Assembly (NCBI GenBank): GCA_037157565.1
Contig: JAZHRO010000063.1
Span: 156,786,501-156,850,500 of the forward strand
Origin: Thalassia testudinum
Taxonomy: Eukaryota > Streptophyta > Magnoliopsida > Alismatales > Hydrocharitaceae
Direction: 5' to 3'
Length of the DNA stretch: 64,000 nt
The position numbers were made by a program, and so were the translations under genes. This document shows positions 54,919 through 64,000 of this stretch, one piece after another. Numbering within the stretch: position 1 is the stretch's first letter; each line of letters starts with the position of its first letter. Under the pieces are notes generated by a model. That model was not told where the DNA came from and did not search any database. It was given only the letters and a program-made list of their open reading frames with translations.

Positions 54919-56620
54919 TGAAGCGATTTTTGAGGCACATCTATCCGTCACGAAATGCGTTAAAAGAGTTTTGTATCATTGTAGTTGTGAATCACATCGA
55001 AACAAATAAGTTTATAAATATTTCGGTAAGTACCGAGTTGTTCGTAGGAAGGTAAAACACAATTTTCAAAACTTTTCGGATGAACTAATCTATCCTAATG
55101 CAACATATAAACTGAGACCCGATGTTCAGAGAATCAGATTTCTATTATTATTTGCAAATAATTTTAAACTAGGAATCTAAATAGATATGCTAAAGAATAA
55201 AGAGAGAGAAAGATAAATGATGGATGTCGCTGCTTGTGGGATGCTTGTGCAAAGTGTGGTAGCACTTCAGATTCTAGAGCACTGGGAGGAAGACCGTAGA
55301 GAAGTTGTTGAGAGAGAAAAGCTAGAGAAGTGTCTAGTAGGAGTTACCTCTCAACTGGGGGCCCTGGGGTTCTTTTTATAGCTTCATTGAGGGGAAAAAT
55401 AGGTATTTAAGCCCCCCAAAACCATGGAACAAATTAGGTGAGATCAAATCCTTCGATCAAGAGATCAACAGATCAAATCGCACCTCAAAATAACCCTCCA
55501 CGCATCTTAAACTTGTGGATTTAATTTGTTGCTGAAACATGGCCACCTTTGAGCCACTCGATTCGATCCGTGCTACTCCTCTTGCACCCATCCTCGCATT
55601 CGCGTGAGCTTTGGATCTCAGTTGTCTGATCTTATGATCAAACAGCCTAAACATGCATTGCACCACCTCTTCTCACCCATCGCACGTGCGTACATACGCT
55701 TTCAAATTCAGTCATTCAATTTGATGATCGAACGGCTCAAATTTAGCACCGCACCACCTTAAGAGCTCACGTGTGGCAGGGCATTAGTTTGAGCATCTAA
55801 CCATGCAAATGCTCGTACGTGGCCGCATTCGTGCCTTCAATTTGATCTGATGGCCTAATTGCACATAAACACAACTGCCTCTTCGATTTCGTGTGAAGCA
55901 TGGGTCAAATGTGCGTGAGCTGCTCTCGAGCGAGGGTTGCGACAAACCCGCTATGTGCTCACGTGTGTCACGGTTTGGAATTTGTGCGCAATCGTTCTCA
56001 GCCATTAGATGAAGATCCAATGGCTGAGATGCTCTCTCTCAATTGATGAAGGTGTGATAGGGGGAAACATGGCATCATCGTGCCATTGGATGTCTATCCA
56101 ATGGAACACGTTTGTCCTTCAGTAATTTGGGCACAGCGATGGGCTACTGGGATGGTGCCACGTGGCACCATCTTGACCATTCATCTTCTCACTTTTATAG
56201 TTGATGCTACAAATCTCTGATTGAGCCGATATTTACGATGTTGGAGTGTGATCGTTGAGCCAGATCCATTTGTGCAGTTGGATTTGACATCTGAGGTTTT
56301 GGATCTCTACTATCTTGCTCCTTGGTCTCTGATCTCCTATGGGCTGTATGTGATACTACGGATGTCTAATCAAGATGATTTCGGAAGTGTTGGATTCCCA
56401 TCACCATCCTGGTTAGATCCATATTGTCTATCATCTACGGCTCTGAATCATCTACAATTAATATCATCTTTCTTTTAGAGCATAAAATGGTAGTCTTATC
56501 TATAAAGCTACCAAATTAACTATGATGTAAAATATGATGCTTATGCATGCATTGTTCCTAAGTTAACCTAGTATCTAACTTAATTTAGGTAAATTAGGTC
56601 CTATGATTGATGTGCAATCA
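54919..56620 (-). repeat. 3' LTR of element Z2
   Basis: In minus orientation it starts at 56620 with the hairpin TGATTG-cacat-CAATCA and ends near 54919. U5 holds the 'CCTTCCTACGAACAACTCGG' block. U3 has several GATC/AACGGC-type inverted cassettes (55715-55740, 55995-56030) like those in B and X. Lower boundary uncertain by a few bases. Confidence 0.7.
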
Positions 56621-56655
56621 CACCCCCATGCCTCAATCTTGGTAGTCCCTAGTAA
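56621..56655 (-). promoter_or_regulatory. Extended polypurine tract of Z2
   Basis: Minus strand: ACTAGGGACTACCAAGATTG, then AGGCATGGGGGTG directly before the LTR. Same plan as N, A and B. Confidence 0.8.
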
Positions 56656-58172
56656 ATGCAAGACTAAATGCAAAGTGACCGTAAATGACTAATTTTTATC
56701 AAGAGTTTGACTAGAGAGTTATTTCTTTTATTTTTATCTAAAACTTTAGAAATCCAGACAGCTATGAAAGTGTAGTGTTGTAGCCTATGCAACTAATCCG
56801 AGTGAAAAGTCAATCTACATCTAAAGCTCGTACTTGACCCTTAGTAAAATTCTATCGCGATAGGAAAACTTCTTCCCTCAAGGTTTTTGAAATAATCTAT
56901 AATTTTAGCCCCAACTTTTGGCTTATGTAGATGTCTGAGTCAAGTAGGTTTGTATTTGGTAGCTCAACTCTTCTGGTGCTACACATAGACTAGTACTATA
57001 GAATCTAGATTTTTGGACTTATTAAATAATTCAACTAAAAGCGAGGTGGAGAAACTGTGCTCTCTTTAGTTCCTTTATACTCATGCTCTCTCTTTCCTTT
57101 TTTCTTTATTTCTCTTTTTCTTCCCTTTTCTTTTCTTTTTCTTTTCTAGCTCACAATGTCACCAGATTTTTCAATATATTTGGTGGCCTCTAATGGCATT
57201 AACACTTTGATTAAGTTCTGATAATCCTATGACTAACTTAGAATTCGTCAGCCCATATTCATGCGGCTAGAAATACAGAAAAGTGGGTCAAGGCTGTATT
57301 TGGTGGATTGTAAAGGGAATAGATATTGTTGCCTCAATGTGCTTAAAATGAAATAAACACAACACAATTAACAAATTTTTTTCTATATATATATATATTC
57401 TACTTTTCTTTCTCTCTTTGTTTTTTTTCCTTTCTTTCTCCTTTTTTTTCTTTAATTTTTTCATATATATTTATTTCTACCAACACAACGTACAGCAGCA
57501 CCCATGCACATTTTTATCCACGATGCATTATTCGAGATTAGGGTTGTTCAAGAGAATATCAGATGGTTTATTTCGTGGAAGTGCCTACTCTCGGCACTAG
57601 GAAAGGAATGAATGGGACAACGTATTTCTGACCTTGATATTAATACCCTCCTTCAACTACGAATTCCATAAAGGGAGATTGTAACCATCCACCTTAGTCC
57701 TAGTTTTAGTAGAACCCATTCGCTGCGTATTTGCCTTATTTGGTGGCTCTCCCATAAATTCTCACTAAGAATTTATATGCAGGAATTAATTGCGAAAATG
57801 TTGCCTAACTCCAAGTATCATTATCCAATTACCCAAAAACTCAGATTCCTTATAATAGCCTTAGAACACCAATAGAATGTCTACTCTCACCTCACACTTG
57901 TTTGGTGGATCTACTAGAAGATGGTTTACCTGACTCCATAATTACTGTCCAAGGGTTCAAGAGAAGAAGCATTGCTTCTTCTCAATAAACTAAAGATGTT
58001 TATCGGTCTTCACAGAGGATTCATTGCAAATTTTACGTGTAAGTGTGAAAATGTTCTACATTCTAAATTTAGAAATCAACTTAAGAATAAATCCCTAATA
58101 AAACCTTCTTAATAAAAATTTTTATGCAAACTTTTTTTCTGTCATAAAAATAAGACATGCAATGTCCACCTA
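56656..58172 (-). other. 3' UTR of Z2, shared with A and N, ending at a decayed post-pol motif
   Basis: Matches A and N: 'GAGAAACTGTGCTCTCTTTAG' block (57048-57068), a pyrimidine-rich tract (57070-57475), 'CGGCACTAGGAAAGGAATG' (57592-57610). 58155-58172 (minus AGGTGGACATTGCATGTC) is the decayed AATG...ATTG motif. Coding sequence of Z2 is not present; X begins soon after. Confidence 0.7.
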
Positions 58173-59873
58173 ATAAACAAACATGAATTCATGATAAAAT
58201 GCTTATTTATGATAGCTCCTAGGCTTAGCATTGCATCTCATGTTATAAATACTGCATAACATCCATTGCATGGCATTTAGGATAGTTGTGTATTATGTAC
58301 ATTAATTCTTTCATTTTATATGGCTAGGAGGTAGTGCAACATCTTTACGGGCTTCAGATGAAGAATCCGACCGTACGAATGAATTCGGAGCGACGATCGT
58401 AGTTCATCAAGGTGAAAATCACCCCGATTAGAGCTCCATAGCATCCTCTATAAGAAGTTGAAGATGGATGGCCCAGATGGTGCCACGTGACGCCATCCAG
58501 GCCGCCCCCACATGAGCCATCGCACCTGACCTCAAGCAAGGACTCACCTCGACCATCTGATCTTCATCCAATGGTCAAGGCGCATGCGACTGCACCGATC
58601 TCCACTCGACAAGGCACCCCTTTGGCCCAACGGTGAAGACGAGTGCTCGTAAACTGCGAGCGCGAGTTCGAGCCGCAATCCACCGTGCCTACTACAGCAC
58701 TAGATGAAATAGGGCCGCTTGATCTTGATCGAGCAGCTGAGACTCTTCACGCTCTATCTAACGCCACCCACCAACACAAGGACACATGCCAGATCGCACA
58801 CGCACCATCTAAGGAGTGCATTCAGGATGACCAAGAGCTATGCCCGCTGTCCAATCCTCACAATCACTCGAGGCACACGATTCAAATCAAGGCGCACGCG
58901 ATCTGCGGGTGAGTCTCAACTGTGCAATGCTTCATTCGACGACTGCCAACGCACGTGCCAGTGGTGCAGATTTCAAACGCAGGTGAGCGCACATTCTCTT
59001 CTCATGATCACAGCCGTCCACGCCTTTTCCAACGGCCGACGTTTGCCGCGCCCTATGCCAGCTGCAGCCGAGCTTCCAAGCACCAGCCAAGGTGCGTGAA
59101 TGCTTTAGCGACGTCCCTAGTGGGTATTTAGCGACGTCTTAAATGTCACTAAGGGCTCGTGCGCGAAAACCACCTCCATTCCACCACTATATAAACTCCC
59201 CTACACCCCCCATTCCTCTTCATTTATACCTACTCTACTCCCACCTACTCCTAAGCTCTAGTAGCCTACCAAAGCTCCATTAGAGCTTACTCTCAAGCTC
59301 CAAAGGCCTCCTATTAGTGTAATGATCCTACTTCCCACCAAAAATTCATTCCTCATCCCACCACCTTCATAGGTTACCTTAGAGCCGTCCTCCCACCTCC
59401 ATTCTGGTAGAAGATCGTCTCCATCTCCTCACCTCCATTCCAAAGCCTTGGCAAAGCATTCCTCTACCTGGCATCCTCCTGCATCTCACCTCCATCATCC
59501 TGCATCTCACCTCCATCATCTAAGCTTCCGCCAGGCACCATCGTCTTGTCAAACAACTAATTCGGGAGATTTCCTCTCACCCCTATCTCTTTTATGCTTT
59601 CATAGATTATTTTAACAAACATTTGCATAATATATCATAGGTGTGTTCCATCTCATTCTGTTAATTTGTCTTTCTTGTCTTTTTATTCCAAAAAAACCAA
59701 AAAGAAACAAAATGAAGCTCGATTTTCAAAGAAAGTAAACGTCGCCCCCCTGTGTTCGACCCAGGACTTCCTTGGAGTTTTGGTTATAAATTGTATTTGA
59801 TAAATGCACTTTTGCAAGCTACGATGATGGGTTCTCCAAACCCTAATTTTAATTCATGAAACACACCTCGTCA
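58173..59873 (+). repeat. 5' LTR of element X
   Basis: Ends CACCTCGTCA three bases before the PBS. U5 carries 'CCCCCCTGTGTTCGACCCAGG'. From the TATA box on it matches P (4040-4897). The start is not determined; a TG near 58216 is possible. U3 (58490-59100) is GC-richer, with GATC-type cassettes. ORFs at 58643-59131 lie in U3 and are unsupported. Confidence 0.65.
59104..59197 (+). promoter_or_regulatory. Core promoter of X with AGCGACGT repeats
   Basis: TTTAGCGACGTCC (59104) and TTTAGCGACGTCT (59128), then an imperfect inverse ATGTCACTAAG (59143), 37 bp before CTATATAAAC (59188-59197). The C-rich CCTACACCCCCCATTC follows. Confidence 0.7.
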
Positions 59874-59876
59874 TTT

Positions 59877-59894
59877 TGGCATCGTTGCCAGGGA
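59877..59894 (+). other. tRNA-Asp primer-binding site of X
   Basis: TGGCATCGTTGCCAGGGA; transitions only relative to the canonical site. Hairpin GTTGCC-AGGGA-GGCAAC at 59884-59900. Confidence 0.85.
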
Positions 59895-61219
59895 GGCAAC
59901 AGAATTGACTTTCTTATTTTCTGTGTTTGTTTGTATTTACATATTATTCACCCCACTTGTCTCTAATCTACTGTCTTGTAGGTACCCTAGCATGGAGATC
60001 CAAGTGTGGTAGACCGGAGAAAAGTGCAGGTAAAGTAATTTGTAAGTGTCCCCCACATTTTCCCCCACTAGTTTCATTTCACCACATTTATAACCAAGAC
60101 CTAATCTGCTTAGGTGTTTGCGTAAACCCTAGGATAGAATTTGTTTGTCTTGTTTGTCACCTCCACTCATCTCACCCTCGCATATTATTAAAAACAAAAA
60201 AAACAAAAAGATACTTTTTGTGGGATGAATCAACATACACACTTTATACACCCACATTTGAGACACGTAACCTAACTTGATTTTTATCTACTCAACCAGG
60301 ATTCCGACCTATGGAACCAGTACACGAAAATCAACACATAAAGTAGTAGAAATCAGTCTAGGTTAATCATCTTTGCGTGCCTAATTGGTGGTGCATCTAG
60401 GTCACTTGATTTAATTGTTTGGATAGCACCACCTAATTTAAAACTGATTCATTTTGTAGCTGCCCCATAGGATTCAATATTTAGGTCAAGCCAGGCACTC
60501 CATATTTCTTCTTGATTTATAAAGGAAAAACACTTGAACTAGTGATTTCAAATTTGGTTTGCCTCCTAAAAAATTGGTTGAATACACCTAATATTTGAAT
60601 CCTAAAAGCTACTAAGCAAGATATGAATCTTAAAACTCACTTCATCCTTAATAATCTTGCTTGAAAACTTCTTAGTTGTGCACATACACATGCTCTCAAA
60701 CAAATCATTAAGGGCACAACCCATTAAGGGCCCATCACATTCCAAAAGCACCAATATCGCACGCCTAACTAAAATTGATTAGACGTTGGCCCTAAGGACT
60801 GGTTTGCTCGTCAGGATCCAGATTGAGATTGTTCACAATTAACCTGCTTATACTAGTCAATCGGCTGTCTAGCTAGGAGAGTAGTGTCAAACGAATGCGG
60901 CTGGGGGTACACTAGGAACAGGAGGCGCAAGCCAAAGGAAGAACCTTCTCCCTAGTCCCTCCTTCTATCTGGTTGGATTGCCTAGATACAAGTAGAGTAA
61001 ATCGTCCATAATCTTAGGATGGATTCTGAGAGTCTGTAGACCTTTAGGCTACCCAACCTAAGAACAGGCTTGTATTTTTGTGCTGCAGGGCTCCTTCTCT
61101 TCCCCGTCCTTCTGACTTCCCTCCAGTGTATGCTTGAAAGGAGGTCATTGAACCCTAGATTGGAAGGACCTTTAGACCATTACTAGAGATGGAGGTTGAG
61201 CTATAGCCAAGCAGATCCC
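59895..61219 (+). other. Untranslated leader of X
   Basis: Non-coding. Donor-like GTGCAGGTAAAGT (60024-60036); acceptor-like CTCAACCAGGATTCC (60290) and TGTGCTGCAGGG (61081-61092). 60780-61100 aligns with the leader of P (5300-5630). Confidence 0.6.
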
Positions 61220-61598
61220 ATGGCTGATCAACAACCACCTCCCCCATCCCCGAACAAGTAGGAGCTGATTCAGAGGCAGTTGGAAGAATTGCAGCAGATG
61301 TAGCAATGGTTCCAACAAATGAATGGTCAGGGCACTCGGCCCTTGAAGGATTTTTATGATCCTTCAAACTATGGGGAACGTCCTAGCATCATGATTCCCA
61401 TCGGAGAGATAGAAATCAAGCCCCAAGTCTTAACTTTGATTAAGCATTTCCATGGGCTTGGCTCAGAGGACCCATTCCAGCACTTGGAAGATCTGACCAC
61501 TTTGGTTTAGACCACCAGAGCAAGGAATGTGAATGAAGAGCAAATGATCATGAGGCTCTTTCCTCACTCTCTCAGCAATAAGGTTGCACATTGGTACC
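61220..61598 (+). pseudogene. Gag of X, N-terminal part
   Basis: ATG at 61220 (MADQQPPPPSPNK). Core: KDFYDPSNYGERPSIMIPIG, HFHGLGSEDPFQHLEDLTTL and MRLFPHSLSNKVAHWYL, clearly the same family as Gag of B. Three TAG codons in frame (about 61259, 61301, 61508). The sequence stops at 61598, in the middle of the Gag core, where a foreign LTR fragment begins; the rest of gag and the protease are absent. Confidence 0.88.
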
Positions 61599-62757
61599 TG
61601 ATTGCATTTTTGCATGGTTTATTAATTTAGGGCTTTAAGTCGTTGCAATGCACAAAAACAGATTCGCTTTTAAAATTTATAACCTAGATAGGGGAGTATC
61701 TAGGGTCGTCCAAGAAGGAAACTTTTGCGAAATTAAATCTCTTTCTTGGAAAGTGAATTCAACTTTCTTTTTGGTTTTATACACATATGATTTTTATGGG
61801 TTTTGAAATAATGGGCACTTGCGAATCTTGGCAGGAAAGGAACTAACACCTAAAATGCTAAAATCTAAGTGACAAAAGATAACCTCTTTCTAAGCTCAAC
61901 CTAAGTGCATGGAGGCCTAGGTTAATTAGAAAAAGGGTGTGAAATTACACTAGAGATAAAGCAAGTAATGCAATAAAAAGTGCAACAAAAATTTAAGGCA
62001 ACTTTAAAATTAGGACCAAAAATGTTTTACATAAAACCCTAATAGAGGAAAGCTTGTCCTACAACTATCAAGGTACAAAAATAAAATAATAACTAAAGGT
62101 CCTGATGATGAAGATGGTGAAGAGGGGAAGCTCCTTGCTCCAAGCTTAGTGGCTCCTAGGCTTGAAAAGGGCTCTTCCTTCTCCTTTCTTACTATGCTCC
62201 TCCAAGATGGTGTCCTCCATGGTGGAAGCTACCACCTTCAATGATCTCCTTCAAGGGTGGGCATGCACAACCCTTACTCCTCCTTGCCTGGCTGTCCTCC
62301 TAGTGGGGGAGTGCTTCTCCTCCTTGGCGTGGCACAAGGGAGAAGAAAAATGTGAAGAAGGCACCAAGGGGGTAGGTAGGATGCCCCCTTAATCTCTTCT
62401 CTTCTTCTTCTTCCTTGGCCATGGATATGGTGGTTGTAGGATGGAATATACTAAAGGGAGGATGATGAAAATGGTGGTGGGTGATGGGGTTTTATAGAGT
62501 GGGATGGAGGTGGTTGATGTGGCCTTTAGTGGAGGGTTAGGATGGCTTGATTGGAGGTGGTTAAGGATCCAATGGAGAGGGTTAAATGGCGCCAACCAAG
62601 TGGGTGTGAAGGGGGTTTGATGGTGGCCTTTGGTGGTCGAGTATGGGGTGGAAGGGCACCTTGTTTTGGCACCAACTTTGGCTTCTAGAAGGAGATGTTC
62701 TTGGTGCCAAAAATCAAGGGTGGAGATGGGTCAGTTGGTGAAGTGTAGGGTGGTGAT
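61599..62757 (-). mobile_element. Partial LTR of an unassigned element inside gag-pol of X
   Basis: In minus orientation it ends GCAAAAATGCAATCA (61599) and has a TATA box CTATAAAA at about 62488-62496, followed by C-rich then GA-rich transcribed sequence. The upstream end near 62757 lacks a TG terminus, and no duplication of GTACC is found there. The host gene is missing about 1.5-2 kb (rest of gag, protease, start of RT), so the insertion came with a deletion or recombination. ORFs at 62162-62595 fall in this LTR. Confidence 0.6.
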
Positions 62758-63471
62758 AAGGAGATAATCAAGTGGCTCAATGCTAGAATTATATACCCAA
62801 TCTCGGATAGTCCGTGGGTTAGCCCTATTCAAATTGTTTCCAAGAAGGCAGGAATAACCGTTACGACTAACGAGAAAGGGGAAACCTTCACCACTCGTTC
62901 AGCTTCTACTTGGAGAGTTTGTATTGACTATAGGAAGCTGAACATAGCCACCAAAAAGGATCACTTTCCCTTGCCATTCATCAATCAAATCCTAGAAAGG
63001 TTAGCTGGGAAAAAATACTTTTGCTTCCTGGACGATTATTTGAGATATAACCAAGTCCCTATCCATCCCGAAGACCAGGAAAAGACAACTTTCACATATC
63101 CCTACGAAACCTTTGAATTCCGTAGAATGTCGTTTGGGCTTTGCAATGCACCCGCGACTTTTTAAAGGTGCATGCTAGCCATCTTTTTTGACATGGTAGG
63201 AGATTGTCTTGAGGTGTTCATGGATGATTTCTCCATTTTCGAAGATTCTTTTGAGTCTTGCCTAGTTAACTTGGAATTGCTCCTCCAGAGATGCATCAAG
63301 ACACGGTTGGTCCTTAGCTATGAAAAGAGTCATTTTATGACTTGGGAAGGCATTGTCCTGGGTCATGTGGTTTCTAATCGGGGTATTGAGGTTGATAAGG
63401 CTAAGGTGGATACTATCTCTAGACTTCCTCCACTGACATCCGTAAAATAGATTTGCTCTTTCCTTGGGCAT
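62758..63471 (+). pseudogene. Reverse transcriptase of X
   Basis: Begins in the conserved KEIIKWLNARIIYPISDSP; then VCIDYRKLNIATKKDHFPLP, motif A FCFLDDYLRYNQV, MSFGLCNAPATF followed by TAA (63163-63165) where B has Gln, catalytic EVFMDDFSIF, SHFMTWEGIVLGHVVSNRG, and a TAG (63448-63450) in SVK-ICSFLGHVGF where Gln is usual. Catalytic Asp residues remain. N-terminal RT sequence is missing because of the break at 62757. Confidence 0.93.
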
Positions 63472-64000
63472 GTGGGTTTTTATAAAAGATTCATCAAGGA
63501 CTTATCGAAGGTTTCTAGACCCTTGAGTAACCTTCTGGCCAAAGACAGGTCATTTGAGTTTGATGAATCATGCCGTAATGTATTTGATTTGTCAAAAATG
63601 ACAGTCACCTGTGGCTCGGTGTTGCAACCACCAGTCTGGATAGCCCCATTTGAGATTATGGCTGATGCATCTGATTATGCCTTCGAGGTTGTCTTGGATC
63701 AGAAGATTGAGAAAAATCCCTTTGTGATTTACTACGCTAGCAAGACTCTAGATGAGGCCCAATGGAACTACATCGTTACTGAAAAAGAATTGCTAGCTGT
63801 AGCTTTCACTTTGGAAAAATTCAGGGATTATCTTTTAGGTTCTCGTGTAATCATTTATACCTACCACTCAGCCTTGAAACATCTCTTGGCCAAAAAGGAT
63901 GCCAAGCCCTGGCTTATTCGCTGGATTCTGTTACTTTAAGAATTTGATCTTGAAATCAGGGATAAAGTCAGGGTACAAAATGTAGTGGCGGATCACCTCT
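63472..64000 (+). pseudogene. RT thumb and RNase H of X, running off the window
   Basis: GFYKRFIKDLSKVSRPLSNL and the junction segment lead to RNase H: MADASDYAFEVVLDQK (first Asp), TEKELLAVAF (Glu), and [15 protein letters not shown], where B reads YTDHTAI: the last catalytic Asp is Tyr. A TAA at 63937-63939 interrupts EFDLEIRD-type sequence. The window ends in NVVADHLS. Confidence 0.9.

Overview
This 64 kb window is plant repeat DNA made almost entirely of nested LTR retrotransposons. I see no host gene, tRNA, rRNA or CRISPR array. The evidence for a plant (probably an angiosperm with a large genome) is: Ty3/gypsy pol genes of non-chromovirus, Athila-like type, primer-binding sites complementary to tRNA-Asp(GTC), a SIRE-like Ty1/copia relic, and decay dominated by C-to-T changes at CAG and CG, the pattern of plant DNA methylation. 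The species cannot be told from the sequence.

Element names used here: Q, P, N, C, H, A, B, Y, Z1, Z2, X.

Left third (1-21228). Q is a plus-strand non-autonomous element; its internal ORF and 3' LTR are visible and its 5' end lies outside the window. P (1905-9096, target-site duplication ACCAG) interrupts Q's ORF. P is composite and carries a second non-autonomous ORF. N (12151-19904, TSD TTCAC) interrupts Q's 3' LTR. N is a complete non-autonomous element with two LTRs, tRNA-Asp PBS, one ORF and a PPT.

Middle (21229-54031). A minus-strand Ty1/copia relic (C) has its reverse transcriptase gene split by H (21610-51552, TSD TTGAT). H is a long LTR that has received A (23777-46212, TSD TTGAT) and the solo LTR Y (46280-48934, TSD GCTAG). 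A is a minus-strand autonomous Athila-like element whose left LTR is in turn split by B (24551-35479, TSD CTATG). B is the best-preserved autonomous copy. The order of insertion is therefore C, then H, then A, then B; sampled LTR divergence agrees (A about 9%, B about 5%).

Right part (54032-64000). There is an LTR of an unassigned element (Z1), the 3' LTR and 3' UTR of a minus-strand relative of A and N (Z2), and a plus-strand gag-pol element (X) whose gag-pol is interrupted by a partial LTR. The window ends inside the RNase H of X.

How the parts relate: N shares its 3' UTR, PPT context and LTR start with the autonomous A and with Z2. The interior of P shares promoter-to-U5 sequence, PBS and leader with the autonomous X. 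Both look like pairs of a gag-pol helper and a partner in which gag-pol has been replaced by one acidic, Tyr/Pro-rich ORF. That ORF family, and arrays of stem-loops inside the long LTRs of P and H, are the least explained features here.
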